Positions 54,229-62,149 of a stretch of DNA of 64,000 nucleotides are shown one piece after another (position 1 is the first letter of the stretch; every line of letters begins with the position of its first letter). The stretch covers positions 381,710 to 445,709 of the forward strand of contig NZ_JTJC03000001.1 in assembly GCF_000817735.3 (NCBI RefSeq), in the 5' to 3' direction. The DNA comes from Scytonema millei VB511283 (GTDB lineage: Bacteria > Cyanobacteriota > Cyanobacteriia > Cyanobacteriales > Chroococcidiopsidaceae). Made by a program: the position numbers and the translations under genes. Under the pieces are notes generated by a model, which ran no database searches, was not told where the DNA came from, and worked only from the letters and a program-made list of their open reading frames with translations.

Positions 54229-54483
54229 ATGCCCAAAAAGCAAAAATTCCCCTATCTCGTTGGTTCCAAGTGGACTTCCCAGCAAAAAATGTTTGGCTGG
54301 AGGCACTTTCAAGTGGTCAATCGCAAAAATCAAGGCAAGTGGGTGTTTGCGGAAATGGTCGCCGCCTGCGATCCCGAGGCGCGATTTTGGATCAACGCAA
54401 ATTCGCTCAAAGACCGTTCTCAGTGGCTGGCAGGCTGGCAATCTCTACAAGAGATGGCAGAATTAGAAACCGCTGATGTATAG
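54229..54483 (+). CDS. Small Trp-rich protein, TIGR02450 type
   Basis: 84 residues from the ATG at 54229 (an upstream Met at 54181 would add a poorly conserved head). KWTSQQKMFGWRHFQVVNRK and FWINANSLKDRSQWLAGWQSL carry the conserved Trp pattern of this uncharacterised family found in cyanobacteria and proteobacteria. No catalytic or membrane feature. It is preceded closely by the kinase gene and may be cotranscribed. Confidence 0.8.
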   Translation: MPKKQKFPYLVGSKWTSQQKMFGWRHFQVVNRKNQGKWVFAEMVAACDPEARFWINANSLKDRSQWLAGWQSLQEMAELETADV

Positions 54484-54571
54484 AGGGTTTTTCCTAAATT
54501 TGGACGATGTGATTCGCTATACTCCAAAATGAGAGTAGAAGCATTCTTAGCCACTTGTTGGAATCCTGTTT

Positions 54572-55216
54572 ATGACATCCTATGCAACCTCCTCGGCTAA
54601 AGCCGAAATGAGCGAATTGCGGCGACTCAAGGGTATACTGCCCCCAGAACTGCAAAGTTGGGTAACTGTCGAGGGAACGACGGAAGTTAACCCACCCCTG
54701 ATTCGGAGTGAAGAAATTGGCAGCGATCAGGTGGAAATTCAAATCGACTTGATTAAGTGGGATGCGCTGGCGATCGATCAGCGGAATTTGCTTTTTTGGC
54801 ATGAAGTGGCGCGAATTCAAAATGATACCATTCCCAAAGATGGTTGGGAAATGGCAGCACTAGCGATCGGTTTGGGTGGCGCGGTCGGCGAACTTTGGGT
54901 ACAGGATGGTTTGTTATTGTTGCTAGCAGTGGCGCTATGCGGCGTGTCGGGATATCGGCTGTATCAAAAGAATAATGGCGAAAAGCAGGTCAAAGAGGCA
55001 ATAGAGGCAGACGAAAAGGCGATCGCCTTGGCAACTCGTTTCGGTTACACTCTACCCAACGCCTACAAAAGTCTCGGCAGTGCTTTAAAAACCTTAATCG
55101 AGCAATCACCAGGCAAGCGACAAAAAGCGAAATACGAAGGTCGCTTGCAGGCACTCAAGCGTAGCGCTAACAAGGCAAAAGCCAAAACAAAAGCTGCACC
55201 AGATGACATGATGTAA
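54572..55216 (+). CDS. DUF3318-type cyanobacterial protein
   Basis: The 214 residues show SELRRLKGILPPELQSWVTVEG at the start and IDLIKWDALAIDQRNLLFWHEVARIQND, the pattern of DUF3318. A Gly/Leu-rich hydrophobic hairpin (AALAIGLGGAVGELWVQDGLLLLLAVALCGVSGY, about 94-128) likely inserts in a membrane. The tail is strongly basic (KQKAKYEGRLQALKRSANKAKAKTKA). Function unknown. The HEVARIQ phrase resembles the HExxR part of minimal metallopeptidases but is not convincing. Confidence 0.7.
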   Translation: MTSYATSSAKAEMSELRRLKGILPPELQSWVTVEGTTEVNPPLIRSEEIGSDQVEIQIDLIKWDALAIDQRNLLFWHEVARIQNDTIPKDGWEMAALAIGLGGAVGELWVQDGLLLLLAVALCGVSGYRLYQKNNGEKQVKEAIEADEKAIALATRFGYTLPNAYKSLGSALKTLIEQSPGKRQKAKYEGRLQALKRSANKAKAKTKAAPDDMM

Positions 55217-55254
55217 TTGTAGGGGTGCATAGCACCAGAAGAATTGATGTGACG

Positions 55255-55281
55255 GTAGGGGCGCAAGCTGTGCGCCCTTAC
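55255..55281. terminator. GTAGGGGCGCA palindromic repeat
   Basis: An 11-pair stem with one G-T pair and loop AGCTG, between the convergent DUF3318 and queE genes. A weaker GGTGC/GCACC stem lies 30 bases earlier. Confidence 0.65.
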
Positions 55282-55286
55282 AAGAA

Positions 55287-56063
55287 TTACAATTGGTTCA
55301 GCATCTTATGAGTTTGGGGAATGACGCGGACTCGTTTGAGTTCTCGTTTCGTTAGCGCTTGCCAATGCAAGACTTGGGCGGGAGTGGGTGCTTGAATGGG
55401 AATGCCCCCGAACTGCTGGGATGGCGTGAGTGGGGTAGCGGGTTGTAGAAATACGGGAATTTCTGGATTGACGGATGCAACTAGTTTAGCTGCCGTGGCT
55501 AAATCTCGCTCGTCCGTTTGACTGGAAACGATCGCTTTGATAAATACTTCTACGCCTGCTTGGTGACAGGCTTGCAAAAATTCTGCGTGTTCGTTCCAGC
55601 GATCTTCGCCACTGACGCTGGGTAGTTTGATGTCCATGCCTACCGAGTCAAGGTAAGGTAGGATGAGTTGCAGTTGTTGCGGACGATGACCTCCGGTTTC
55701 GAGATAGATCGGAAGTCCAGTTGCACGACGGACTAGGGGCAGGAATTCTACTAGGAAAGGTGCGTGTAGTAATGGTTCGCCTCCCGTAAGGCTGATGCTG
55801 TCGTGTAAGCCTGGGGAGTTTTGCCGTTCTATCCAGGTTAACAGAGTATTAAGCTGTACGGGGTTGGTGTGGGTTTCAAAATCTCGCAATCCAGGCGATC
55901 GCTCGACGCAACAAGTTGATGGTACGCTCCAAGTATGAGCGCTATCGCAGAAATGGCAGCGTAAATCGCACAAGGCAAATCGGATAAAGATTTGCCGCGT
56001 TCCGACGTTTAATCCTTCGCCTTGAATGGCGGAGAAGATTTCGATCAGGCGGGCGGTTGTCAT
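55287..56063 (-). CDS. queE: QueE, 7-carboxy-7-deazaguanine synthase
   Basis: A radical-SAM enzyme that contracts 6-carboxytetrahydropterin to CDG in queuosine biosynthesis. FSAIQGEGLNVG and the CDLRCHFC cluster motif (Cys32, 36, 39; C-x3-C-x2-C) are intact, followed by SLTGGEPLLHAPF and the GMDIKLPS strand. 258 residues, normal size. No preQ1 riboswitch-like element was seen in the upstream spacer, which holds other repeats. Confidence 0.92.
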   Translation of the reverse strand: MTTARLIEIFSAIQGEGLNVGTRQIFIRFALCDLRCHFCDSAHTWSVPSTCCVERSPGLRDFETHTNPVQLNTLLTWIERQNSPGLHDSISLTGGEPLLHAPFLVEFLPLVRRATGLPIYLETGGHRPQQLQLILPYLDSVGMDIKLPSVSGEDRWNEHAEFLQACHQAGVEVFIKAIVSSQTDERDLATAAKLVASVNPEIPVFLQPATPLTPSQQFGGIPIQAPTPAQVLHWQALTKRELKRVRVIPQTHKMLNQL

Positions 56064-56269
56064 GTGTCAGGATGGGGCAGTAGCATCAAGTTAAGTTTTA
56101 AATTAGGTCTCGCCTAGACGCGCAGCGGCTTCTCGTAGAGTAGGCGTAAAGGCGCAAAGGTACAAAGAAGATGTATTTTGCCCTCACTCCTCGCTCCTCA
56201 CTCCTCGCTCCTATTACTAGGCTTCGTTACAATGAAATTGGGAATTGAGTCGAGATTAAGTCTCTTATT

Positions 56270-56905
56270 GTGTTAGATCTCAACCATAGCTCGGAGTACA
56301 CTACAGTAAAGCGCGAACGGGTTTTAAGCTGGCTGTCAGAACACGTACCGCAGTCCCGCATCGACCATATTCTTAGGGTAGAGCAGATGGCGGTAGAATT
56401 GGCTGAGCATCACCGTCAAAATGTGGAGAAGGCGGCGATGTCGGGGCTAATGCACGACTTGGCAAAATATTTTAAGCCCGCTAAGCTGCTGGAAATGGCG
56501 CGTGCTGAAGGGTTAGAGATCGATCCCGTGATGGAATTGCATCCTCACTTGTTACATGCTGATGTCAGCGCGATTGTCGCGAGAGATACTTTTGGGGTGC
56601 AAGATGAAGAAGTATTGCAGGGGATCGCCAATCATACTTTGGGCAGACCAGAAATGACGGAATTGAGCTGTATCGTGTTTTTAGCGGATAGCATTGAGCC
56701 AGGTAGAGGCGATACCCCTGAGTTAAAAGCTTTACGACAGATGAGTTATCAAAATTTATCTCAAGCTGTTTGGCGTACCTGCGATTATTCTTTAAAATTT
56801 TTAATAGAGACTCATTGTTTAATTCATCCCCGCACGATCGCGACTCGAAATTGGTTTCTGAACTGGGTAAAAAGCAAGCACCACTCTCCGCACATGCTTA
56901 AATGA
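56270..56905 (+). CDS. yqeK: YqeK, HD-domain bis(5'-nucleosyl)-tetraphosphatase
   Basis: The 211 residues carry HILRVEQMAVELAEHH, MSGLMHDLAKYF (HD motif), HPHLLHADVSAIVA and the later ANHTLGRPEMTELSCIVFLADSIEPGR. This is the YqeK pattern, hydrolysing Ap4A symmetrically. The start is a GTG at 56270. The next gene is rsfS, a common partner order. Confidence 0.9.
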   Translation: MLDLNHSSEYTTVKRERVLSWLSEHVPQSRIDHILRVEQMAVELAEHHRQNVEKAAMSGLMHDLAKYFKPAKLLEMARAEGLEIDPVMELHPHLLHADVSAIVARDTFGVQDEEVLQGIANHTLGRPEMTELSCIVFLADSIEPGRGDTPELKALRQMSYQNLSQAVWRTCDYSLKFLIETHCLIHPRTIATRNWFLNWVKSKHHSPHMLK

Positions 56906-57017
56906 AGAAATAGTTTCGCTCTGTCTGAAGTTGTACATTTGACAATTATTATGAGCATAGTTGCTCTTTTGTTTTAGATAATTGATTTGTAAAACATAGC
57001 TCGAAAAATGAGGTTTA

Positions 57018-57470
57018 ATGTCTGAATATACCCAAGCAAATTCAATCTCTCAGTCCGCTTTTCTGAACTCTAGTAAAGTCAGTGCTACTCATGCCGATGA
57101 GAGTCGGGGATTAGCCTTGGCAATTGCAGAGGCTGCTGCCGATCGCAAAGCAGGCGATATTGTCCTGTTGCATGTCGCTGATGTTTCTTACTTAGCCGAT
57201 TACTTCGCGATCGTCACTGGATATTCTAGGGTACAGGTAAGGGCGATCGCAGATGCAATTGAGGATAAAGTTGTCAAAGAATGGCACAGAAAGCTACTGC
57301 GGACGGAAGGCAAGAATGAAGGAACTTGGGTGTTACAAGACTATGGCGATGTCTTGGTTCATATTATGATGCCCAGCGAACGAGAGTTTTATAATTTAGA
57401 AGCATTCTGGGGTCATGCCGAACGGATCGATTTTCCAACCGCCAGCGGCGATGGGAGAATAACAAAATGA
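57018..57470 (+). CDS. rsfS: RsfS, ribosome silencing factor (Iojap family)
   Basis: RsfS binds uL14 on the large subunit and blocks subunit joining in stationary or starved cells. The 150 residues have the family core: [37 protein letters not shown] and [30 protein letters not shown] poorly conserved 40-residue head precedes it. Its stop overlaps the start of the Ycf36 gene (ATGA). Confidence 0.95.
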   Translation: MSEYTQANSISQSAFLNSSKVSATHADESRGLALAIAEAAADRKAGDIVLLHVADVSYLADYFAIVTGYSRVQVRAIADAIEDKVVKEWHRKLLRTEGKNEGTWVLQDYGDVLVHIMMPSEREFYNLEAFWGHAERIDFPTASGDGRITK

Positions 57471-57967
57471 TGGAATCACCTGTTTCTGTCTGTCCAGTTC
57501 CTGACGAACAACAACCGCTCAACGAGTACGAACAGCTCAAATCATCCGTTTTTTTTCGGACTGCCACTTTAGAATTACGGCAGTACGTTGGCAAACTACT
57601 GTGGGTTTGGGGTTGGTCGTGGATAGTGGCGGGACCGATTGCCGCTGCTAGTTTTCCACCCATCAAACACGCAACGCAATTCTTGCTATGCGGCACGCTC
57701 GGTGCGAGTCTGGGGGTAATCTTAGCAGTTGCCCGTATGTACCTCGGTTGGTCTTACGTGCGCGATCGCCTGATGAATCAGACGATCTTTTATGAGGAAA
57801 CAGGTTGGTACGACGGTCAAAACTGGACGAAACCACTAGAAATTCTGACCCGCGATCGGCTCATTGTCAGCTACCAAGTTAAACCAATCCTGCAAAGACT
57901 CCGCCGCACTTTTGCGTGGCTGGGTTTCTTTCTCCTGTCTGGGGGCTTAATCTGGTATTTTTTATAA
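57467..57967 (+). CDS. CGLD27/Ycf36 (DUF1230) membrane protein
   Basis: The 166-residue protein is of the green-lineage-conserved CGLD27 family. Recognisable features are [20 protein letters not shown], three hydrophobic helices (about 46-66, 74-92 and 146-164) and [21 protein letters not shown] in the middle. Plant CGLD27 has been linked to iron or photosynthesis in some reports. No enzyme motif. Translationally coupled to rsfS. Confidence 0.9.
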   Translation: MMESPVSVCPVPDEQQPLNEYEQLKSSVFFRTATLELRQYVGKLLWVWGWSWIVAGPIAAASFPPIKHATQFLLCGTLGASLGVILAVARMYLGWSYVRDRLMNQTIFYEETGWYDGQNWTKPLEILTRDRLIVSYQVKPILQRLRRTFAWLGFFLLSGGLIWYFL

Positions 57968-57968
57968 A

Positions 57969-58065
57969 TCGGTAATGGGTAATTGGTAAGTCGTAAGTCG
58001 TAAGTCGTAAGTAAAAACATCACGCACCACATACCAATACCAACTACCAACTACCAAACTCCAAA
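57969..58065. repeat. Repeat run between the ycf36-like and asparaginase genes
   Basis: GGTAATGGGTAATTGG and GTAAGTCGTAAGTCGTAAGT runs, then CCAACTACCAACTACC. No gene. Confidence 0.7.
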
Positions 58066-58085
58066 AAGGTGATACATTCTAACCC

Positions 58086-59039
58086 ATGACAAGGGGAAAA
58101 AGAACTCAAGCCGCAGAACTGGAAGTCCGGTTGCTGCGGGAAGGAATCGTTGAATCGATCCATCACGTCCAAGCAGTTGTATGTGACAACCGAGGACGGG
58201 TTTTATCTGTGGCTGGCAATGCGGAAACAGCAACTTTCGTGCGTTCTGCTCTCAAGCCATTTCAAGCACTAGGCGTGACAACAACAGGCACTTTAGAACG
58301 CTACAATCTCACAGATAGAGATTTAGCGATTATTTGTAGTTCGCACAAAGCCGCGATCGCCCAAGTGCGACAAGTCTTTAATATTCTTTGGCGAGCAGAT
58401 ATCGATCCCTCGGCATTGCAATGTCCCACACCTGCGGGCAAGCGCAGCCCCCTAGAATACAATTGTTCTGGCAAACATGCGGGAATGTTAGCGGTATGCC
58501 AGCAACGCCGCTGGGCGCTCAATAGCTATCTCCAACGCAACCATCCCGTACAGCAGTTAATTCTAACTAAAGTAGCTGAAATGCTACGGATGCCAGCCGA
58601 AGAGTTTATTTGCGCTCACGATGATTGCGGTGCGCCTACCTATTTCATGCAGTTGGGACAAATGGCAGCTTTATACGCCCAGCTTGCTTCTGGTAGCAGC
58701 TTGGATCTGGAACGGATCGTCCGTGCTATGACCTATCATCCCACCTTAATTGCAGGGGAAGGAGAATTCGACACGGAAATTATGCGTCTGACGCAAGGGG
58801 AACTCGTCAGTAAGGCGGGTGCAGAAGGCGTGCAGTGTATTGGTAGAGTCGGCGAGGGCATGGGATTGGCAATCAAGGCGATTGATGGCTCTAAACGCGC
58901 TAAACACGCTGTAGCAATTCACTTGCTCAAGCAAATGGGTTGGCTCAGTCCCTCAGCCGCAGAAACTCTCGCTGAAAGCTTTATGGAGTTTGGTAAATTC
59001 AAGCGCTTAGAAGTTTTAGGAGAATTGTCGCTGTTATAG
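58086..59039 (+). CDS. L-asparaginase II family protein
   Basis: 317 residues of the plant/cyanobacterial asparaginase II type. FVRSALKPFQALGVTTTG, CSSHKAAIAQVRQVF, CPTPAGKRSPLEYNCSGKHAGMLA and DDCGAPTYFMQLGQMA are characteristic, and VSKAGAEGVQCIGRVGEGMGLAIK is the conserved end. It hydrolyses L-Asn to L-Asp and ammonia. An asparagine synthetase gene lies at the right end of the window, but not in one operon. Confidence 0.9.
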   Translation: MTRGKRTQAAELEVRLLREGIVESIHHVQAVVCDNRGRVLSVAGNAETATFVRSALKPFQALGVTTTGTLERYNLTDRDLAIICSSHKAAIAQVRQVFNILWRADIDPSALQCPTPAGKRSPLEYNCSGKHAGMLAVCQQRRWALNSYLQRNHPVQQLILTKVAEMLRMPAEEFICAHDDCGAPTYFMQLGQMAALYAQLASGSSLDLERIVRAMTYHPTLIAGEGEFDTEIMRLTQGELVSKAGAEGVQCIGRVGEGMGLAIKAIDGSKRAKHAVAIHLLKQMGWLSPSAAETLAESFMEFGKFKRLEVLGELSLL

Positions 59040-59069
59040 TTGCAAATTACCAAAACTTATGGTTATACT
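59040..59069 (+). promoter_or_regulatory. Promoter for tRNA-fMet
   Basis: TTGCAA (59040-59045) and TATACT (59064-59069) are separated by 18 bases. The predicted start would lie about 5 bases before the tRNA 5' end. Confidence 0.55.
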
Positions 59070-59080
59070 AGAAAAGTTGA

Positions 59081-59415
59081 CGCGGGATAGAGCAGCCTGG
59101 TAGCTCGTCGGGCTCAACAGGCAAGGTTAATTAAGTGCTTAGGAGTTAACCTTGTTATGGGCGGTACGTAAAGAAATTTGCGTGCGTTTACCTGTCAAAT
59201 TCGGGGAAACCTTTAGCGCGGTAATCCCGAACCAAGCTCTCGCAAGAGAGAAGGTGTAGAGACTGGAAGGCAGGCATCCTAACGTTAAGTCGAGGATGAA
59301 GGGACAGTCCAGACCACAAACTGGTTAACTCAAAGTTAGTTAACTTAGGCAGCGAAAGCTGTAGATGGTAAGCATAACCCGAAGGTCAGTGGTTCAAATC
59401 CACTTCCCGCCACCA
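59081..59415 (+). tRNA. trnfM: tRNA-fMet (CAT) interrupted by a group I intron
   Basis: The 5' exon (59081-59114) and 3' exon (59373-59415) join to an initiator tRNA with anticodon CAT. D-arm AGCAGCCTGGTAGCTC, anticodon stem GTCGGGCT with CATAACCCGAAGG, T-arm GTGGTTCAAATCCAC, and CCA encoded. C1 faces C72, keeping the unpaired first position of initiators. The exon junction is after U33. Confidence 0.95.
59115..59372 (+). ncRNA. Group I intron (258 nt, no ORF) in tRNA-fMet
   Basis: Intron bounds follow from restoring a perfect tRNA, with U before the 5' splice site and G at the intron end. The core elements resemble subgroup IC3: ATTCGGGGAAACC with GGTAATCCCGAACCAAGC (P/Q region), and GTGTAGAGACTGG with GGGACAGTCCAG (R/S, forming P7). 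The tRNA-fMet intron of Synechocystis carries the endonuclease gene inside; here the intron is too short for that. Confidence 0.9.
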
Positions 59416-59426
59416 AATTAAAAGAT

Positions 59427-59464
59427 AAAACCCTGCAATATAAGAAGTTGCAGGGTTTTGTTTT
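59427..59464 (+). terminator. Strong intrinsic terminator after tRNA-fMet
   Basis: AAAACCCTGCAA (59427-59438) pairs with TTGCAGGGTTTT (59448-59459), loop of nine bases, then a T-rich tail. Confidence 0.9.
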
Positions 59465-59494
59465 ATGCTGTTGGAGCAGCTAGAAATTATTTAA

Positions 59495-60022
59495 ATGGAT
59501 ACCAAGCTAAAAGGAGACATAGCAGAACAAGCAGCAGTTTTTCATGCTTTAAAACGAGGCTGGGGAGTTTTAAAACCTATTGGCGATCGGTTGCCATACG
59601 ATCTAGTGTTTGATGTTAGTGGAGTTTTGATTAAAATTCAAGTTAAATATGCCTGGTTTGACACGCCTTCAGGCAATTACGTTGTAGATAATCGTCGGAC
59701 AAAGACAAATCGAAGACTGATGCTTAGAGAAGCGTACAAGCAATCAGACTTTGATTTTGCTCTAGCCTATATAGAAAACCTTGACCTGTTTTATGTCTTT
59801 CCAGTAGATATATTTATTGGATATGGCAGCGAAATCCATTTAGTTGAAGCTGAGAAACGACAGAGAAAACCTCGTTCTACAAATTATCGCGATGCTTGGA
59901 AGTTAATATTACAGAAAGTTTTGCAATATGAAGCTGATGCGCAATCTCCTATCTCAGGTGAGGAAGCTGTTGTTAGTGAGATAGCGCCATTTGGAGTTCC
60001 CACTAATGAAATTTTTCTATGA
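59495..60022 (+). CDS. I-Ssp6803I-like PD-(D/E)XK homing endonuclease, encoded outside the intron
   Basis: The 175-residue protein matches, as I recall its sequence, I-Ssp6803I of Synechocystis. That enzyme is encoded within the tRNA-fMet intron and cuts intronless tRNA-fMet genes at the anticodon. Shared blocks are LKGDIAEQAA, RGWGVLKPIGDRLPYDLVFDV, GNYVVDNRRTKTNRR, FDFALAYIENLDLFYVFPVD and RQRKPRSTNYRDAWKLILQK. The likely nuclease core is YDLVFDV...IKIQVKY (Q-V-K in place of E-x-K, as in that enzyme). The gene starts about 80 bases downstream of the 3' exon and beyond the terminator. It has about 25 extra C-terminal residues. No second tRNA 3' exon follows. Confidence 0.88.
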   Translation: MDTKLKGDIAEQAAVFHALKRGWGVLKPIGDRLPYDLVFDVSGVLIKIQVKYAWFDTPSGNYVVDNRRTKTNRRLMLREAYKQSDFDFALAYIENLDLFYVFPVDIFIGYGSEIHLVEAEKRQRKPRSTNYRDAWKLILQKVLQYEADAQSPISGEEAVVSEIAPFGVPTNEIFL

Positions 60023-60178
60023 AAGGATATATTAATCGTGCCAAAAACACCTAATTGAGTTTTCGGAGTAAATATTTATAATAAATTCATATTTGCAATA
60101 GCTTTATACTCTAGCTATGAGTTCTTTTGTTATAAAGGGATTACTAAATAAAGTAAACCTTTACGAAGGAAATAGTTT

Positions 60179-60316
60179 ATGGCTAAAGAATCTAAAGAGT
60201 CAAAGAAAAATTCAGAACTAAAATGCCCAGTTCCAAAAGACTTCAGGGATAAAATAAATGAAGTCGGAGATGTAATTGTTCTCTTGAAATCCTTGAGGAA
60301 AATTCGATCGCGCTAG
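60179..60316 (+). CDS. Small lysine-rich protein, possibly truncated
   Basis: 45 codons from the ATG at 60179, with GAAGGAAAT about 10 bases upstream as a good ribosome site. The product opens MAKESKESKKNSELKCP and continues DFRDKINEVGDVIVLLKSL. No family recognised. Its 3' end overlaps the broken end of a VOC gene on the other strand, so both may have been cut by the same rearrangement. Confidence 0.45.
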   Translation: MAKESKESKKNSELKCPVPKDFRDKINEVGDVIVLLKSLRKIRSR

Positions 60317-60475
60317 TTCGTTAGAAGCAAAAGCAAGTGTCGTTCCTCCCGTTTCCATCTCAGCATATTGTCCGCTTTCATGAATAAATCGTTGCTTTAA
60401 ATTGAAGGCACGTTCGTAAAATGCAACAGCATGGGTAACATCCTTAACATAGAGAATCGTGTAGGAGAATTTCAA
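60218..60475 (-). pseudogene. Truncated VOC (glyoxalase/bleomycin-resistance-like) family gene
   Basis: From a TTG at 60475, preceded by GAGGAGC, the frame encodes KFSYTILYVKDVTHAVAFYE, FNLKQRFIHESGQYAEMETG and FASNELARSNFPQGFQEN, a good VOC N-terminal half. After about residue 66 (near 60275) the sequence (YISDFIYFIPEVFWNWAF) no longer fits the family and stops early. The metal-binding C-terminal half is missing. Confidence 0.75.
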
Positions 60476-60662
60476 TACTTTTGCTCCTCACTGAAAGAAT
60501 GACTGAGGCAAGACTAGTACGTTTGCTCCATGCAGTCAAGTATCGCAGGTAACCAGTAGCTGGCACTCGACCGATCGCAAAGTATAGTAAACTCAGCACG
60601 TCCAGAGCCATTTAGAGTGCTATTTTATAGTGGGAAATCATTAGACTAGAGATGTTGCGAGT

Positions 60663-62090
60663 GTGGCTGGTATGTTGCAGCGTCCAATTTTAATCGGTGG
60701 TGTTGGTTTAGCCTTTGCGCTGTGGTTTTTGCAAGGGTGGCAAGAATCTTTAGCGCATCTGGGTGAGTTTAGCTTGATGGGTGCGATCGCTATTATCTTT
60801 TGCCTGTGGTTATTTGGGAAATATCGCCCTAAACAGCAGGTGCAAGATCTACCTGTCAATCGAGAAGCGGTAGAAAAAGCGATCGCTCAAGTACAAGTAG
60901 TAGTGGATCGACTGGAAACAGAAAATCATCCTACTCCAGAATTACGGGAAAAAATCACCAAGTTAGAGGCGCAGATCGATCGCCAAGAAATTAACTTAGC
61001 TATTACTGGTGGTAAGTCTGTCGGAAAGACGACATTATTACAAGTTTTAGAAACACAACCCCAAGAGCGAAAACTGTGTATTAGCGAGACAGCAGCTTTA
61101 TTTAGCGAAGTCGAACAGACAGATACAGCAGCTTTGCAAAGTGCGATCGCATCCGATCTAATTTTATTTGTGACTGCTGGAGATTTAACTGATTCAGAAT
61201 ATCAAACTTTACAACAACTATTGGCAGCCCATCAGCGCCTAGTTTTGGTATTTAATAAACAAGACCAATATCTCCCAGACGATCGCGCTGTTGTTTTATA
61301 CTCGCTTGGGCAAAAGATGCAGCCGATGCTAGCAGCAGAAGATGTTGTGGCGATCGCATCTGCACCTAATCCGTTGAAAGTACGCCAGCATCAAACTGAT
61401 GGTGCGGTAGAGGAATGGCTAGAACAGCGTTTACCGGAAATTTCTTCTCTGACACAACGTCTAGAATATATTCTCCAGCAAGAAGCGCCACAGCTCGTAT
61501 GGGCAACTACCAAACGCCAAGCTAAAGAATTGAAAGCAGAAGGAAAAGTTATTCTAGATCGAATTAGACGTGATCGCGCTCTCCCAGTTGTAGAACAATA
61601 TCAGTGGATCGCCGCCGCCGCTGCTTTTGCTAACCCAGTTCCAGCTTTAGATTTACTCGCAACCGCAGCAATTAACGCTCAGTTGGTGATGGAATTAGGC
61701 GCAGTCTACCAGCAAAAATTCTCGTTTGAGCAAGCGCAAACTGTAGCGGGAACGATGGGGAGTTTGATGTTGAAACTAGGCTTGGTGGAACTTTCTACTA
61801 AAGCTATTAGTACAGTTTTAAAAACTAATGCTGTCACCTTTGTTGCAGGTGGAGCCGTGCAAGGAGTTAGCGCCGCCTATTTAACTCGCTTAGCTGGCTG
61901 TAGTCTGATCGAATACTTCCAACAACAAGAAGAGGCGATCGATTCAGCGTCAGGATTGAATTTGGATAAGTTGGGACAGACTTTACAAAATGTCTTCCAA
62001 CAAAATCAGCAGGTGGCTTTCTTGCAAGGATTTGTTAAACAAGGTTTGGGACGGTTGTTACCACCTCAACCGCAATTGAATCAATCCTGA
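60663..62090 (+). CDS. Membrane-associated GTPase-like protein with DUF697
   Basis: The product has 475 residues from the GTG at 60663 (an ATG is three codons further). Two N-terminal hydrophobic helices (8-26, 37-52). The P-loop GGKSVGKTTLL (about 117-127) and the NKQD G4 motif (198-201) indicate a GTPase of the Era/YcjX-like group. The second half carries DUF697-like blocks (AAAAAFANPVPALDLLATAAINAQLVMELG and GGAVQGVSAAYLTRLAGCSLIEYF). Such proteins are probably membrane-remodelling or stress GTPases. Exact role unknown. Confidence 0.8.
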   Translation: MAGMLQRPILIGGVGLAFALWFLQGWQESLAHLGEFSLMGAIAIIFCLWLFGKYRPKQQVQDLPVNREAVEKAIAQVQVVVDRLETENHPTPELREKITKLEAQIDRQEINLAITGGKSVGKTTLLQVLETQPQERKLCISETAALFSEVEQTDTAALQSAIASDLILFVTAGDLTDSEYQTLQQLLAAHQRLVLVFNKQDQYLPDDRAVVLYSLGQKMQPMLAAEDVVAIASAPNPLKVRQHQTDGAVEEWLEQRLPEISSLTQRLEYILQQEAPQLVWATTKRQAKELKAEGKVILDRIRRDRALPVVEQYQWIAAAAAFANPVPALDLLATAAINAQLVMELGAVYQQKFSFEQAQTVAGTMGSLMLKLGLVELSTKAISTVLKTNAVTFVAGGAVQGVSAAYLTRLAGCSLIEYFQQQEEAIDSASGLNLDKLGQTLQNVFQQNQQVAFLQGFVKQGLGRLLPPQPQLNQS

Positions 62091-62118
62091 CAGATTTGTT
62101 CATTTAATACACGATCTG

Positions 62119-62144
62119 TAGGGGCGCACAGCTGTGCGCCCCTA
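62119..62144. terminator. Perfect 26-bp TAGGGGCGCACAG palindrome
   Basis: Between the convergent GTPase and asparagine synthetase genes. Same family as those at 3655, 52141 and 55255. Confidence 0.7.
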
Positions 62145-62149
62145 TATGT

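Noticed and set aside
56064-56269. preQ1 riboswitch upstream of queE
   Set aside because: The spacer holds a dispersed repeat (CGCGCAGCGGCTTCTCGTAG type) and no preQ1 pseudoknot pattern that I could see.
60023-60178. Second tRNA-fMet 3' exon after the endonuclease gene
   Set aside because: Looked for the CATAACCCGAAGG exon start and a T-arm downstream; neither is present, so the endonuclease is truly outside the intron.
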